Source: Microbispora siamensis (lineage in GTDB: Bacteria; Actinomycetota; Actinomycetes; Streptosporangiales; Streptosporangiaceae). From it: a stretch of 64,000 nucleotides of DNA. Under the pieces are notes generated by a model. That model was not told the origin of the DNA. It searched no databases and was given only the letters and a program-made list of their open reading frames with translations. Both the position numbers and the translations under genes were made by a program. The stretch covers positions 1 through 64,000 of the forward strand of contig NZ_BOOF01000001.1 of NCBI RefSeq assembly GCF_016863095.1, written 5' to 3'. Each line of letters begins with the position of its first letter. The stretch's first letter is position 1. Shown here piece after piece: positions 24,607 through 33,092 of the stretch.

Positions 24607-26646
24607 ATGCGGAGAAGATTTCGCACATCGGCAGTGGCCGCCTTCCTGACGGCGGCCGCACTCATCCCCGCGGCACCGTCGTGGGCACAGGAAACGACAC
24701 CGCCGACGATCAACGTGGCGACGCTGTCGCCCTCTGCGCCGACCGGCCAGAACAACTGGTACACCGGCCCGGTGACGCTGAACGTGTCGGCGACCGACGA
24801 CGTCGGCATCGCCAAGTTCCAGTACTCGCTCAACGGCGGCGCCGCCTACATCGACGTGCCCGTCGAGGGGGCGCCGGCGTCGGCCACGGCGTCGGCGGTG
24901 ATCACGCAGGAGGGCAACACCAGCGTCCGGTACCGCGCGGTCGACACGGCCGGAAACGTCGCGGCGTTCCGCTCGATCTCGGTCCGGATCGACACGCGCG
25001 CGCCGGCTGCATCGTACCCGGCGATCACCGACGGTCACGTCGGTCACGTCGCCACACTTATCCCGACGCGCACGGACCCCGCCCCCGGCTCGGGCGGAGT
25101 GGCTGTGCTGAACATGTACCTCGACGGCAAGCTGGTCCCGCCGTTGCCGGCGCAGACCTCCGACCTGTCGCTCGGCGTGCACACGCTCGCGGTGCATCTC
25201 TCTGACGCTGCTTCCAACAGCGCGAAGTACACACAGACGTTCATCGTGACGACATCGTTCGCGGACGTCGGCACGCTGATCACCCGGTTCGTGACCGCCG
25301 GCAGCGTCCCGGCGGAGGTCGGCGCGGCGCTCCAAGCCAAGCTCGACCAGGCGAAGGCGCTCGCCGACGCCGGTTCGGCCAAGCGCGCGAGCCAGGTCCT
25401 AAACGAGTTCGTCTCGATCGCCGGCGACCGGATCGCGCCCGGCTCGGCCCGCCGCACACTCGTGGGCGATGCGCGTTACCTGATCGACCAGCTCAACGGC
25501 CGGCTCGCGCCGGAGCCCGCGACGGGCCTCGAGTCTGAGCCCGCGGAGGGCCCGAAGTTCATCCCGGACCCGGTGCTCGCCCCGCTCCCGCACAACCCGG
25601 ACGCCGACTACAACGTCCTGGTCTTCTCCAAGACGACGGGCTTCCGGCACGACCACATCCCGCACACCGTGGCCGCGATCCAGAAGCTCGGCATCGCGCA
25701 CAACTTCAACGTCGACGTCTACGACCCGCAACTCCCGACCGTCACGCTGCCCACGAGCCCGTTCCTGAGCCTCGACACGCTCAAGCAGTACGACACGATC
25801 GTCTTCGAGTCCAACGTCGGGCACCCGGGCCCGCTCAATCCGATCACTGAGCAGCCGAACTTCGAGGCCTACATGCACCAGGGCGGCGGCTATGTCGGCA
25901 TCCACGGCGCCGCCGACTCGTTCGAGATCGGCACCTGGCCGTGGTACGGCGACCTCGTCGGTGGGTTCTTCACCAACCATCCGAACGGCCAGAACGGGTT
26001 CGGCCAGTGCGGCAGCTGCATCCACACCGAGGTGGTGACCGAGGACAACACGCACCCGGCGACCGCGCATCTCCCTGACCGGTGGATGACGGTCGACGAG
26101 CTCTACAACTTCGACCGCAACATGCGGGCCGACGTGCACACGCTGCTGAGCCTCAACGAGGACAGCTACCAGCGCAGCCTCAACAGCGGCAACGCGGCCA
26201 CCAACCCGCTGCGGCTGATGAACGGCGACCACCCGATCGCGTGGTGCCAGAACTGGGACGGTGGCAAGGCGTTCTCGAACATCCTCGGCCACTTCCGGAC
26301 GCAGTACTACGACGACTCGTTCATGCAGATCATCCTCGGCGGGATCGAGACGACCGCCGACCGCAAGGGCGCCAACTGCTCGTCCTACCGCGAGACCAGC
26401 CTGCTGATCGAGGCCGACCGAGCGGCCGGGCTGCTGACCGCGGCCGCCGCGGACGCCGCCGGTGCCGCCCTGGACATCGCGCGGGACAGCTACCTGGCAA
26501 CCAACTACACCACCGCCATCCCGGCGCTGAACTCGATCGTCGACCTGGCGAACGACAAGGCCTCCGGCGACGCTGCGGCGCGTTCCGAGCTCGCGCGGCA
26601 GGCGCGCGAGCTGCGGGAGTGGATGCAGAACCTCAACCGCCGCTGA
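24607..26646 (+). CDS. Secreted protein with Ig-like, FIMAH-like and ThuA domains
   Basis: 679 residues. Signal peptide MRRRFRTSAVAAFLTAAAL ending at SWA. Next an OmpL47/Ig-like beta region (about 30-205; TPPTINVATLSPSAPTGQ, VRYRAVDTAGNVAAF), a helical FIMAH-like segment (about 215-300; LITRFVTAGSV, LQAKLDQAKALADAGSAKRA), a ThuA domain (about 330-590; NVLVFSKTTGFRHDHI, GGGYVGIHGAAD, GDHPIAWCQNW) and a second helical FIMAH-like end. ThuA domains have a glutamine-amidotransferase-like fold linked to sugar metabolism. The ATG at 24607 has a weak GAGAGAAG site. It is co-oriented with, and 92 bp from, the dehydrogenase gene. Confidence 0.8.
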   Translation: MRRRFRTSAVAAFLTAAALIPAAPSWAQETTPPTINVATLSPSAPTGQNNWYTGPVTLNVSATDDVGIAKFQYSLNGGAAYIDVPVEGAPASATASAVITQEGNTSVRYRAVDTAGNVAAFRSISVRIDTRAPAASYPAITDGHVGHVATLIPTRTDPAPGSGGVAVLNMYLDGKLVPPLPAQTSDLSLGVHTLAVHLSDAASNSAKYTQTFIVTTSFADVGTLITRFVTAGSVPAEVGAALQAKLDQAKALADAGSAKRASQVLNEFVSIAGDRIAPGSARRTLVGDARYLIDQLNGRLAPEPATGLESEPAEGPKFIPDPVLAPLPHNPDADYNVLVFSKTTGFRHDHIPHTVAAIQKLGIAHNFNVDVYDPQLPTVTLPTSPFLSLDTLKQYDTIVFESNVGHPGPLNPITEQPNFEAYMHQGGGYVGIHGAADSFEIGTWPWYGDLVGGFFTNHPNGQNGFGQCGSCIHTEVVTEDNTHPATAHLPDRWMTVDELYNFDRNMRADVHTLLSLNEDSYQRSLNSGNAATNPLRLMNGDHPIAWCQNWDGGKAFSNILGHFRTQYYDDSFMQIILGGIETTADRKGANCSSYRETSLLIEADRAAGLLTAAAADAAGAALDIARDSYLATNYTTAIPALNSIVDLANDKASGDAAARSELARQARELREWMQNLNRR

Positions 26647-26654
26647 CCCGTTAA

Positions 26655-26689
26655 CGCGGCGGGGGCGGTGGATCGCCGCTCCCGCCGCG
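26655..26689 (+). terminator. Hairpin terminator after ThuA genes
   Basis: Outer arms 26655-26663 and 26681-26689 pair perfectly, with a shorter inner GGCG/CGCC stem. It lies 8 bp after the stop of the second ThuA gene. Confidence 0.7.
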
Positions 26690-26823
26690 CTGACGCTGGA
26701 GCGCACCACTATCGCGGATTTATGCACGACCTTCTCCTGATCATCGACGAAACATCGGTAGGTGCCGCACGTGACCCATCCTCCGAAGGGAGCGGTGATG
26801 GGTCGTGAAATGTCGCCACCGGC

Positions 26824-27498
26824 GTGAACGCCAACGGACAGCGGGAGATCCTCGGGCTGGAGGTCACCTCACGCGAGGACGGCGCCGGCTGGCTGGCGTT
26901 CCTGCGTGGCCTGGTCGCCCGCGGCCTGTCGGGGGTGCAGCTGGTCATCTCTGATGCCCATCTCGGGCTGGTCGAGGCGATCGGGTCCACCCTGCCGGGC
27001 GCGTCCTGGCAACGGTGCCGGACCCACTACCTGCGGAATTTGCTCACGACCGTGCCCAAATCGGCTCAGCCGTGGGTGGCGACCCTGGTCCGCACCATCT
27101 TCGACCAGCCCAGCGCCGAGCAGGTACGCGCCCAGCACCGCTGGGTTATCGACGCTCTGGAGGCCAAGTACCCGGCCGCCGCCGACCACCTGGACCACGC
27201 GCGAGAGGACCCGCTGGCCTTCGCCCAGTTCCCGCGGGAGATCTGGAAGCAGATCTGGTCGAACAATCCCCAAGAGCGGCTGAACAAGGAGATCCGCCGC
27301 CGCACCGGCATGGTCGGCATCTTCCCCGACCGGGCCGCGATCATCCGTCTGGTCGGCGCTGTGCTGGCCGAGCAGACCGACGAATGGACCGAAGCCCGCC
27401 GTTACATGGGCCTGGACATCCTCGCCAAAGCCCGCCTGCGAGTGATCCCCGGAGACACGCCGAATCAGGCACAGCCCCCCGGCACCCTCACCGCTTAA
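26824..27498 (+). pseudogene. IS256-family transposase, C-terminal part
   Basis: From about 26812 the translation (VATG-VNANGQREILGLEV, EDGAGWLAFLRGL, VISDAHLGLVEAIGSTLPG, WQRCRTHYLRNLL, then IWSNNPQERLNKEIRRRTGM and RLVGAVLAEQTDEW) is a near-perfect IS256-type DDE transposase. It begins inside the catalytic domain; the N-terminal third, including the first catalytic Asp, is missing and replaced by unrelated sequence. It keeps its natural stop. No inverted-repeat end is recognised. Not mobile by itself. Confidence 0.9.
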
Positions 27499-27555
27499 CC
27501 TGCAGAAACGGACCACGCGGTGGCAGCTCATACACCACCTCAGTGGACGCGACCC

Positions 27556-27729
27556 TTCATCGGCCTGCACCAGGCGGGCGATCACCGGAACGGTGTTACC
27601 TCCGGCCGAGGCCAGCACGATCATCGCTCGCCGGTACCGCACCGAGCTGGTGCTACCCCGGCGCACGATCCGCTGCAGCTTCTGCCCTTCCTGATCCATC
27701 AGTCTTCGCACCCTGACCGGTTCTGCCAC
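27556..27729 (-). pseudogene. IS630-family transposase N-terminal fragment
   Basis: A GTG at 27729 with a GAGGAGG site 5-8 nt upstream begins AEPVRVRRLMDQEGQKLQRI, then VRYRRAMIVLASAGGNTVP and VIARLVQADE. This is the helix-turn-helix N-terminus of actinobacterial IS630 transposases. Homology stops after about 58 residues, near the end of the IS256 piece, which truncated it. The catalytic DDE domain is absent. Confidence 0.8.
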
Positions 27730-28060
27730 CGCGCCTCCTCGCGCCGATCGGACCTGTACGGCACATCCAATCGGCGCGACGGACTACACGCGAACCCGGT
27801 GATCGTTTCCGGTCACAGCACTAGTCATATTCGCCAAGCACAAGGCTGTGACGCCTGTTCCCGAGATAGTGCTCTTGCGGAGTTCTTCTTTACATTGAAG
27901 ATCATCATTACCGATCGTTGCGGCTGGCTGGTTCGAACACTCGGCGAGCTCATTCGCTTCAAGGCGTTGGGATGGGCGGCAGCCTGCGGCAACGGGAGAC
28001 ATCGGGGTGCCGGCAACTGACGGCTCGTCCGAGCAACAAACGAGCAACGAGAAACAGAAA
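27730..28060. other. Lower-GC intergenic stretch
   Basis: No gene is recognised. An inverted repeat (arms 27740-27748 and 27770-27778) sits just outside the IS630 start and may be part of its terminal repeat. From about 27800 to 28060 GC content is clearly lower than in the flanks, which suggests foreign DNA next to the tRNA gene. Confidence 0.5.
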
Positions 28061-28090
28061 AGCCGTGATCACTTTCTCGTGATCACGGCT
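28061..28090 (-). terminator. Rho-independent terminator of tRNA-Pro
   Basis: A perfect 12-bp stem (28061-28072 with 28079-28090, 6-nt loop) is followed on the minus strand by TTTT and a T-rich tail. It lies 20 bp after the tRNA 3' end. Confidence 0.9.
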
Positions 28091-28109
28091 CCGACCTGCT
28101 AGAACAGTG

Positions 28110-28183
28110 TCGGGACGGCGGGATTTGAACCCACGACCCCTTGACCCCCAGTCAAGTGCGCTGCCAAACTGCGCTACGTCCCG
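28110..28183 (-). tRNA. tRNA-Pro (anticodon GGG)
   Basis: The minus strand folds as a cloverleaf: acceptor stem CGGGACG/CGTCCCG, D arm GCGCAGTTTGGCAGCGC, anticodon stem CTTGA/TCAAG with loop CTGGGGG (anticodon GGG, reads CCC), and T arm GTGGG/CCCGC with loop TTCAAAT. CCA is not encoded. The 3' end faces the IS remnants on the left, so this gene may have been an integration target. Confidence 0.95.
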
Positions 28184-28275
28184 TTGCCCTGGTCTCCCCG
28201 GGCACACCCAAACCTTAGCGCAGTTTCCGCCCTCGTGCGTACACGAACCGCGCCAGTGGGCCTAGGCTGGCGATC

Positions 28276-28710
28276 ATGGGGAGGAAGGCGCGCATCGACC
28301 AGGAAGAACTCGTCCGGCTGGCCGCCGAGGGGTGGACCAACGCCCGTCTCGCCGAGCACTTCGGTGTCACGGAGTCGGGCATCCTGCAGGCGAAGCGATC
28401 AGCCGGCCTCTCCAAGCCGATGACGGACCACAGCCGTGCCCTGCCGTGGAAGCTCCGGCGCGAGCACAGCCAGAGCGGTCCCGCCACCAACCTGCGGAAC
28501 CTCTCCGCCGCGACCCAGGGCCGCCCGGTCCCCAAGGACAAGCTCAACACCGCCCTGCGGTGGGCGAGCCGGCTGGTCGACAACGGGCTCGACATCGCCT
28601 ACGACCCGGAGCGGGGCTTCCACGAGGTGCCCGCCGGGGACGACTCACACGTCGCCCGGATCCTCGCCGAGGCCCGCGAGGCCGCGGACGCGGCGGGCAC
28701 CACGCCCTGA
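28276..28710 (+). CDS. HTH-domain conserved hypothetical protein
   Basis: 144 residues. The N-terminus (DQEELVRLAAEGWTNARLAEHF, then GVTESGILQAKRSAGL) is a helix-turn-helix of the kind found in short DNA-binding and phage-repressor-like proteins. The middle (ALPWKLRREHSQSGPATNLR, LNTALRWASRLVDNGLDIAYDP) is charged and resembles conserved actinobacterial and actinophage proteins of unknown function. It is divergent from the tRNA gene. Its last codons lie in a perfect 31-bp tandem repeat. A DNA-binding role is likely; the target is unknown. Confidence 0.65.
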   Translation: MGRKARIDQEELVRLAAEGWTNARLAEHFGVTESGILQAKRSAGLSKPMTDHSRALPWKLRREHSQSGPATNLRNLSAATQGRPVPKDKLNTALRWASRLVDNGLDIAYDPERGFHEVPAGDDSHVARILAEAREAADAAGTTP

Positions 28711-28745
28711 CCGTGCGGACGCGGCGGGCACCACGCCCTGACCGT
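28684..28745. repeat. Perfect 31-bp tandem duplication over a stop codon
   Basis: 28684-28714 and 28715-28745 are identical. The first copy holds the last eight codons and the stop codon of the HTH gene; the second lies after the stop, so the protein is unaffected. It looks like a recent replication-slippage duplication. Confidence 0.95.
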
Positions 28746-28753
28746 ACGGCCGC

Positions 28754-29089
28754 TCACACACCGTCGCGCGGCAGGGGCGTGGTCTCCTCGCGTACGTGCA
28801 CGTGGCGCTCGCCCGGGTGGACGGCGGTGTGCGACTCGGTCTCCTGGACGTGGACGTGCGGCTCGGCCGCCGGGTCCACGGTGTACATCGTGTCCGGCTC
28901 GATGGTCTCCACCGTCTCCTCCGTCCGCGGACGGCGGGTGTAGCGACCGGTCAGCACCATGCCGACGACTCCCACGGCCATGAGAATCCAGCCGATCATT
29001 TGAAGGTCGATTCCAGGAACGTCCCATTTGACGGCGAACGCGAGAACCGCGCCGACCGCGATGAAGGCGAGACTGGCCCCGAAGCCCAT
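28754..29089 (-). CDS. DUF6458-type small membrane protein
   Basis: 111 residues: MGFGASLAFIAVGAVLAFAV, then a second helix MIGWILMAVGVVGMVLTGRY, then an acidic, His-rich tail (HVHVQETESHTAVHPGERHV). The two-helix start matches DUF6458 proteins, widespread in actinomycetes. The function is unknown. The HxH clusters in the tail could bind metal. It ends 44 bp after the HTH gene, convergent with it, and is divergent from the operon at 29208. Confidence 0.8.
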   Translation of the reverse strand: MGFGASLAFIAVGAVLAFAVKWDVPGIDLQMIGWILMAVGVVGMVLTGRYTRRPRTEETVETIEPDTMYTVDPAAEPHVHVQETESHTAVHPGERHVHVREETTPLPRDGV

Positions 29090-29207
29090 GGCTACCTCCT
29101 CTGCTGGTCAACGGCCCTTTACCCGCAGAATCCACGATTACGCAAGGCGTGAAGGCTGCATTCCCGGGCAGTGCGGATGAACAACGCATTCACCCCTGGA
29201 GGCAGAT

Positions 29208-29849
29208 ATGACCGCCATAGCATGGGTGGCCGTCGTGATCGTCGCCGTGCTGGTGATCCTGGCAGTCGGCTACCTTGTGTCGGCACGCAACCGCCGGCGC
29301 CACCTGCAGGACCGGTTCGGGCCCGAGTACGAACGGGCGGTGCGCGAGAGCGACAGCCGCAAGGAGGCCGAGCAGGAACTGCTCGCCCGCGAGGAGCGCC
29401 ACGCCAAGCTGGACATCCGCCCGCTCGACCCGCAGACCCAGGAGCGGTACGCGAGGAAGTGGACCGAGGTGCAGGAGCGGTTCGTGGACGCTCCCGGCTT
29501 CGCCGTGACCGAGGCCGACGCGCTGGTCACCGCGGTGATGGCGGAGCGCGGCTATCCCACGGACGAGTTCGAGCAGCGGCTGAGCGACCTGTCGGTGGCC
29601 CACGCCGCCACACTCGACCACTACCGCAAGGCCCACGACATCAGCAGCCGCGCCGCCCGGCAGGACGCCACCACGGAGGAACTCCGTCAGGCGATGGTCC
29701 ACTACCGCGCGCTGTTCCAGGAGCTTCTCGGCGACGGCGCCGACGTTGCTCTCAACGACCACGTCAACGGTGCCGCGTACACCACTGACGGGTACGACGG
29801 CGTGTCGGCGAACGGTCACCACGCGGACGTACGGAAGGCGGGGCGATGA
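29208..29849 (+). CDS. Membrane-anchored conserved protein
   Basis: 213 residues: one N-terminal membrane helix (AIAWVAVVIVAVLVILAVGY), then a charged helical domain (RRHLQDRFGPEYERAVRESD, RYARKWTEVQERFVDAP, ADALVTAVMAERGYP). A ribosome site (CTGGAGG) precedes ATG 29208. The segment WTEVQERFVDAP-xxAVTEADALV recurs in the next protein as WREIKTGFVDDPRQSVEQADALV, so the two are paralogous over this part. Such proteins are common in actinomycetes near stress genes, but no function is known. The stop overlaps the start of the next gene (ATGA). Confidence 0.75.
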   Translation: MTAIAWVAVVIVAVLVILAVGYLVSARNRRRHLQDRFGPEYERAVRESDSRKEAEQELLAREERHAKLDIRPLDPQTQERYARKWTEVQERFVDAPGFAVTEADALVTAVMAERGYPTDEFEQRLSDLSVAHAATLDHYRKAHDISSRAARQDATTEELRQAMVHYRALFQELLGDGADVALNDHVNGAAYTTDGYDGVSANGHHADVRKAGR

Positions 29850-30676
29850 CGATGCGGACCAACAGGTACGACGAGCGCGACAACATCGCCGAGCAGCCGA
29901 CTCCCGAGACCCCCGAGCCCCTCGAGGAGGAGGCTCGCAGAGAGAGGGCGCTCGCGGACGCCGGGCGGGACGAGCACGAGGGTCCCGGTCCGGTCTACTC
30001 CCCCAGCGACGCGTACACCGCCGGCTACGCGGACGGCACGGCGGCCGACGCCGGCGACCGCGCGTACGGCGACGGCACGAACAGAGAGACCGGCGGCGAC
30101 GCGGAGACGGGCGGAACGGCCGACGCGGACGGCGACGGCTCCCGCTTCCGCGAGCCGTACGGCCAGGCGGGCGACGACGTCCTCACGTCGCCCCGGACCG
30201 GCGGCAGGCACACGGCCGAGGGCGACCGCCTCGTCGCGGGCGGCCGTACGGACGACTACACCGAGTCCCGCACTCAGACCGAGCGATCCGGCGCGTACAC
30301 CGCCCACGGCGACGACGCGGACCGCACCCCTGAGACGGACGGCACCGAGTACACCGGCGACGCCACCACCGGCGCCACCGTCGACGGCCCGGTGGCCTAC
30401 CCCGCCACGGCCACCACCGCCGCCTCCGGCGCGGCGTCCGTCCTGGACGAGGCGCTGGAGAGCCGGTGGCGCGAGATCAAGACCGGCTTCGTCGACGATC
30501 CCCGCCAGTCGGTCGAGCAGGCGGACGCGCTGGTGGAGGAGGCCCTGTCGGCCCTCACCAGCCGCCGGCAGGCGCTGCTCGACCAGTGGAAGGACAACGA
30601 GCGGGGCGACACCGAGGCGCTGCGCCTGGCCCTGCACGAGTACCACGCGTTACTTGCCCACCTGACCCGGAAGTGA
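29846..30676 (+). CDS. Acidic repeat-rich protein, paralogue of upstream gene
   Basis: 276 residues without a signal peptide. The first 200 residues are low complexity, rich in Asp, Glu, Gly, Thr and Ala (GDGTNRETGGDAETGGTADA), probably disordered. The C-terminal 80 residues (LESRWREIKTGFVDDPRQSV, ADALVEEALSALTSRRQ, HEYHALLAHLTRK) match the soluble part of the preceding protein. Translationally coupled to it by a 4-bp overlap. The function is unknown. Confidence 0.72.
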   Translation: MTMRTNRYDERDNIAEQPTPETPEPLEEEARRERALADAGRDEHEGPGPVYSPSDAYTAGYADGTAADAGDRAYGDGTNRETGGDAETGGTADADGDGSRFREPYGQAGDDVLTSPRTGGRHTAEGDRLVAGGRTDDYTESRTQTERSGAYTAHGDDADRTPETDGTEYTGDATTGATVDGPVAYPATATTAASGAASVLDEALESRWREIKTGFVDDPRQSVEQADALVEEALSALTSRRQALLDQWKDNERGDTEALRLALHEYHALLAHLTRK

Positions 30677-30683
30677 GGTAACC

Positions 30684-30878
30684 ATGCTCGCCATCGCCGC
30701 GGCGGTCGTCTTCGGGATCGCCTTCCTCCTCGACCTTCTCAACGCCAGCATCGGCATCGGCCTGACCGCGCTGCTCGCCCTCGGCCTGTGCCTGCTGTCC
30801 CTGCACCAGGCCGGCGTCGGCACCGCCGGGGTGAACTCCTGGCGCGGCGGCTGGCGTGGCGGACGCGTCCGTCGCTGA
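30684..30878 (+). CDS. Small two-helix membrane protein
   Basis: 64 residues: AAAVVFGIAFLLDLLNASIG and GLTALLALGLCLLSLHQAG form two membrane helices; the tail NSWRGGWRGGRVRR is basic. GAGGTAACC lies just before ATG 30684, 7 bp after the previous stop. It is the third gene of the operon begun at 29208. The function is unknown. Confidence 0.65.
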   Translation: MLAIAAAVVFGIAFLLDLLNASIGIGLTALLALGLCLLSLHQAGVGTAGVNSWRGGWRGGRVRR

Positions 30879-30955
30879 CCCCCCGCGAACCGAACGTCTC
30901 CCCTCGGAGAACGCCGGAGAACGCCGGAGAACACACCCCTGAAAAGCGCGAAACG

Positions 30956-30985
30956 GTCTCGCGGAGGCACGTCTTCCGCGAGACC
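30956..30985 (+). terminator. Hairpin between small-protein operon and CBS gene
   Basis: Arms 30956-30966 and 30975-30985 pair perfectly (11 bp, 8-nt loop). It lies 78 bp after the operon and 31 bp before the CBS start. Just upstream is an imperfect 10-bp repeat (CGGAGAACGC) at about 30905-30932. Confidence 0.6.
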
Positions 30986-31015
30986 TTGAGCGTCACGTCC
31001 CCTCAGGAGACCGAG

Positions 31016-31206
31016 ATGCCCCACAAGGTGGAGGAGGTCATGACGCGCGATCCGGTCACGCTGCCGGAGGAGGCCCCGGTGGTGAAGGCCGCCAAGCTGA
31101 TGCGCGACAAGGACGTGCACCAGCTTCCGGTGGTCGGGGCGGCCGCCGGGTCGGCGTCGTCGCCCTGGCCGATCTCTCCCTCGGCCTCGATCCCGCTCCC
31201 GCCTGA
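31016..31206 (+). pseudogene. CBS-domain gene, frameshifted
   Basis: ATG 31016 with a CAGGAGA site begins MPHKVEEVMTRDPVTLPEEA, then VVKAAKLMRDKDVHQLPVV, the first half of a CBS domain. Near 31140 the frame is lost: the expected GRRVGVVALADLSLGLDP is encoded in a neighbouring frame ending at 31206. Only one CBS motif exists, whereas functional proteins have a pair. A base loss or gain in the GC-rich GGCGGCCGCC stretch broke it. An intact CBS-pair gene is at 57351. Confidence 0.65.
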
Positions 31207-31358
31207 CGGTCTCCGTACGGCCCTGTCCCCTGTGCGGGGAAGCGTACGACAGCCCCCTGTTCGCTCCTGCCGAAAATCATGCGTGAGTGAGCTAGCTGCT
31301 CATATAGCGTGTTCCGCATGATTTTGCCCTCCCCGCGACGCTCTCCTGGACCACGGCC

Positions 31359-33092
31359 GTGCTGAGCCGCCTGCTCCGCACGTACCTGCGGCCCTACTCG
31401 CCCGCGCTCACGGCGGTGGTGCTGTTCCAGCTCGTCGGCACCATCGCCTCCCTGTACCTGCCCAGCCTGAACGCCGACATCATCGACCAGGGAGTGGCCA
31501 CCGGCGACACCGGCTACATCCTGGGCACCGGCGGCTGGATGCTGACCGTGTCCCTCGTGCAGATCGCCTGCTCGATCGCGGCGGTCTATCACGGTGCCCG
31601 GGTGGCGGCGGGGTTCGGCAGGGATGTCCGATCGGCGGTCTTCCACCGGGTGAGCGGCTTCTCCCAGCGGGAGGTCGCCGAGTTCGGGGCTCCGTCGCTG
31701 ATCACCCGCAACACCAACGACGTGCAGCAGATCCAGATGCTCGTGGTGATGACCTGCACGATGCTGGTCGCCGCGCCCATCATGGGGGTCGGCGGCATCA
31801 TCATGGCGCTGCGTCAGGACGTCGGGCTGTCGTGGCTCATGCTGGTCTGCGTCCCGGTGCTGCTGGTCTCGATCGGGCTGATCGTCTTCCGCATGGTCCC
31901 GCAGTTCCGCACCATGCAGACCCGCATCGACGTGGTGAACCAGGTGCTCCGCGAGCAGCTTTCCGGCATCCGCGTGGTGCGGGCCTTCGTCCGGGAGCGC
32001 GAGGAGACCCGCCGGTTCGGGACGGCGAACGACGAGCTGACCGGTACGGCGCTGCGCGTCGGGCGGCTGACCGCGCTCATCTTCCCCACCGTGATGCTGA
32101 TCCTCAACGCCTCCAGCGTCGCCGTGCTGTGGTTCGGCGCCGCCCGGGTGGACAGCGGCGAGATGCAGGTGGGCGCCCTCACCGCGTTCCTCATGTACCT
32201 GATGCAGATCCTCATGTCGATGATGATGGCCACCTTCATCTCGATCATGATCCCGCGCGCCGCGGTCTGCGCGGAGCGCATCGCCGAGGTGCTGGACACC
32301 GAGTCGTCGGTGCGCCCGTCCGAGCATCCCGTACGGCAGGTGGACCGCCGGGCCGAGCTGGAGCTGCGTGACGTCGAGTTCCGCTATCCGGGCGCGGAGG
32401 CGCCGGTGTTGTCCGGCATCTCCTTCCGCGTGGCCGCGGGACAGACCACCGCCGTCATCGGCAGCACCGGATCGGGGAAGACCACCCTGGTCTCCCTGGT
32501 GCCCCGGCTGTTCGACGCGACGTCCGGCGCCGTGCTGATCGACGGTGTCGACGTACGCGACCTCGACCCCCAGATGCTCTGGACGCGCATCGGCCTGGTG
32601 CCGCAGAAGCCGTACCTGTTCACCGGCACCGTGGCGAGCAACCTGCGGTACGGCAACCCGGACGCCACCGACGAGGAACTGTGGGAGGCGCTGGAGATCG
32701 CCCAGGCCCGCGACTTCGTCGAGGCGATGCCCGAGGGCCTGCAGGCGCCGATCTCCCAGGGCGGCACGAACGTGTCCGGCGGGCAGCGCCAGCGCCTGTC
32801 CATCGCCCGCGCGCTGGTCGCCAAACCCGAGATCTATCTGTTCGACGACTCGTTCTCGGCGCTCGACCTGACCACCGACGCCAGGCTGCGCGCCGCGCTG
32901 CGCCCGTACACGGCCGACGCCGCCGTGGTGATCGTCGCCCAGCGGGTCTCCACCATCGCCGACGCCGACCAGATCGTCGTCCTCGACGACGGCGTCGTCG
33001 CCGGCATCGGCACCCATGACGAACTGCTCGATACCTGCCCGACGTACGTCGAGATCGTCGAGTCCCAACTGACCGCGGGGAGTGCGGCATGA
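31359..33092 (+). CDS. ABC exporter half-transporter, degenerate-site subunit
   Basis: 577 residues: six membrane helices (about 15-310) and a nucleotide-binding domain (about 335-577). Walker A Lys374 (GSTGSGKT), signature NVSGGQ near 473, Walker B IYLFDD at 492-497. The residue after the Walker B Asp is Asp497 instead of the catalytic Glu, and the switch His is Gln528 (VAQRVST). The partner gene overlaps by 4 bp and has the reverse pattern, so the two form a heterodimeric exporter with one active and one degenerate ATP site, like TmrAB or TM287/288. The GTG at 31359 has no strong ribosome site. The exported compound (drug, lipid or peptide) is unknown. Confidence 0.92.
   Translation: MLSRLLRTYLRPYSPALTAVVLFQLVGTIASLYLPSLNADIIDQGVATGDTGYILGTGGWMLTVSLVQIACSIAAVYHGARVAAGFGRDVRSAVFHRVSGFSQREVAEFGAPSLITRNTNDVQQIQMLVVMTCTMLVAAPIMGVGGIIMALRQDVGLSWLMLVCVPVLLVSIGLIVFRMVPQFRTMQTRIDVVNQVLREQLSGIRVVRAFVREREETRRFGTANDELTGTALRVGRLTALIFPTVMLILNASSVAVLWFGAARVDSGEMQVGALTAFLMYLMQILMSMMMATFISIMIPRAAVCAERIAEVLDTESSVRPSEHPVRQVDRRAELELRDVEFRYPGAEAPVLSGISFRVAAGQTTAVIGSTGSGKTTLVSLVPRLFDATSGAVLIDGVDVRDLDPQMLWTRIGLVPQKPYLFTGTVASNLRYGNPDATDEELWEALEIAQARDFVEAMPEGLQAPISQGGTNVSGGQRQRLSIARALVAKPEIYLFDDSFSALDLTTDARLRAALRPYTADAAVVIVAQRVSTIADADQIVVLDDGVVAGIGTHDELLDTCPTYVEIVESQLTAGSAA

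Noticed and set aside
28110-28183. An att duplication of the tRNA-Pro 3' end elsewhere in the window
   Set aside because: I looked for a second copy of the T-arm and acceptor sequence on the left and saw none. A systematic search was not possible.
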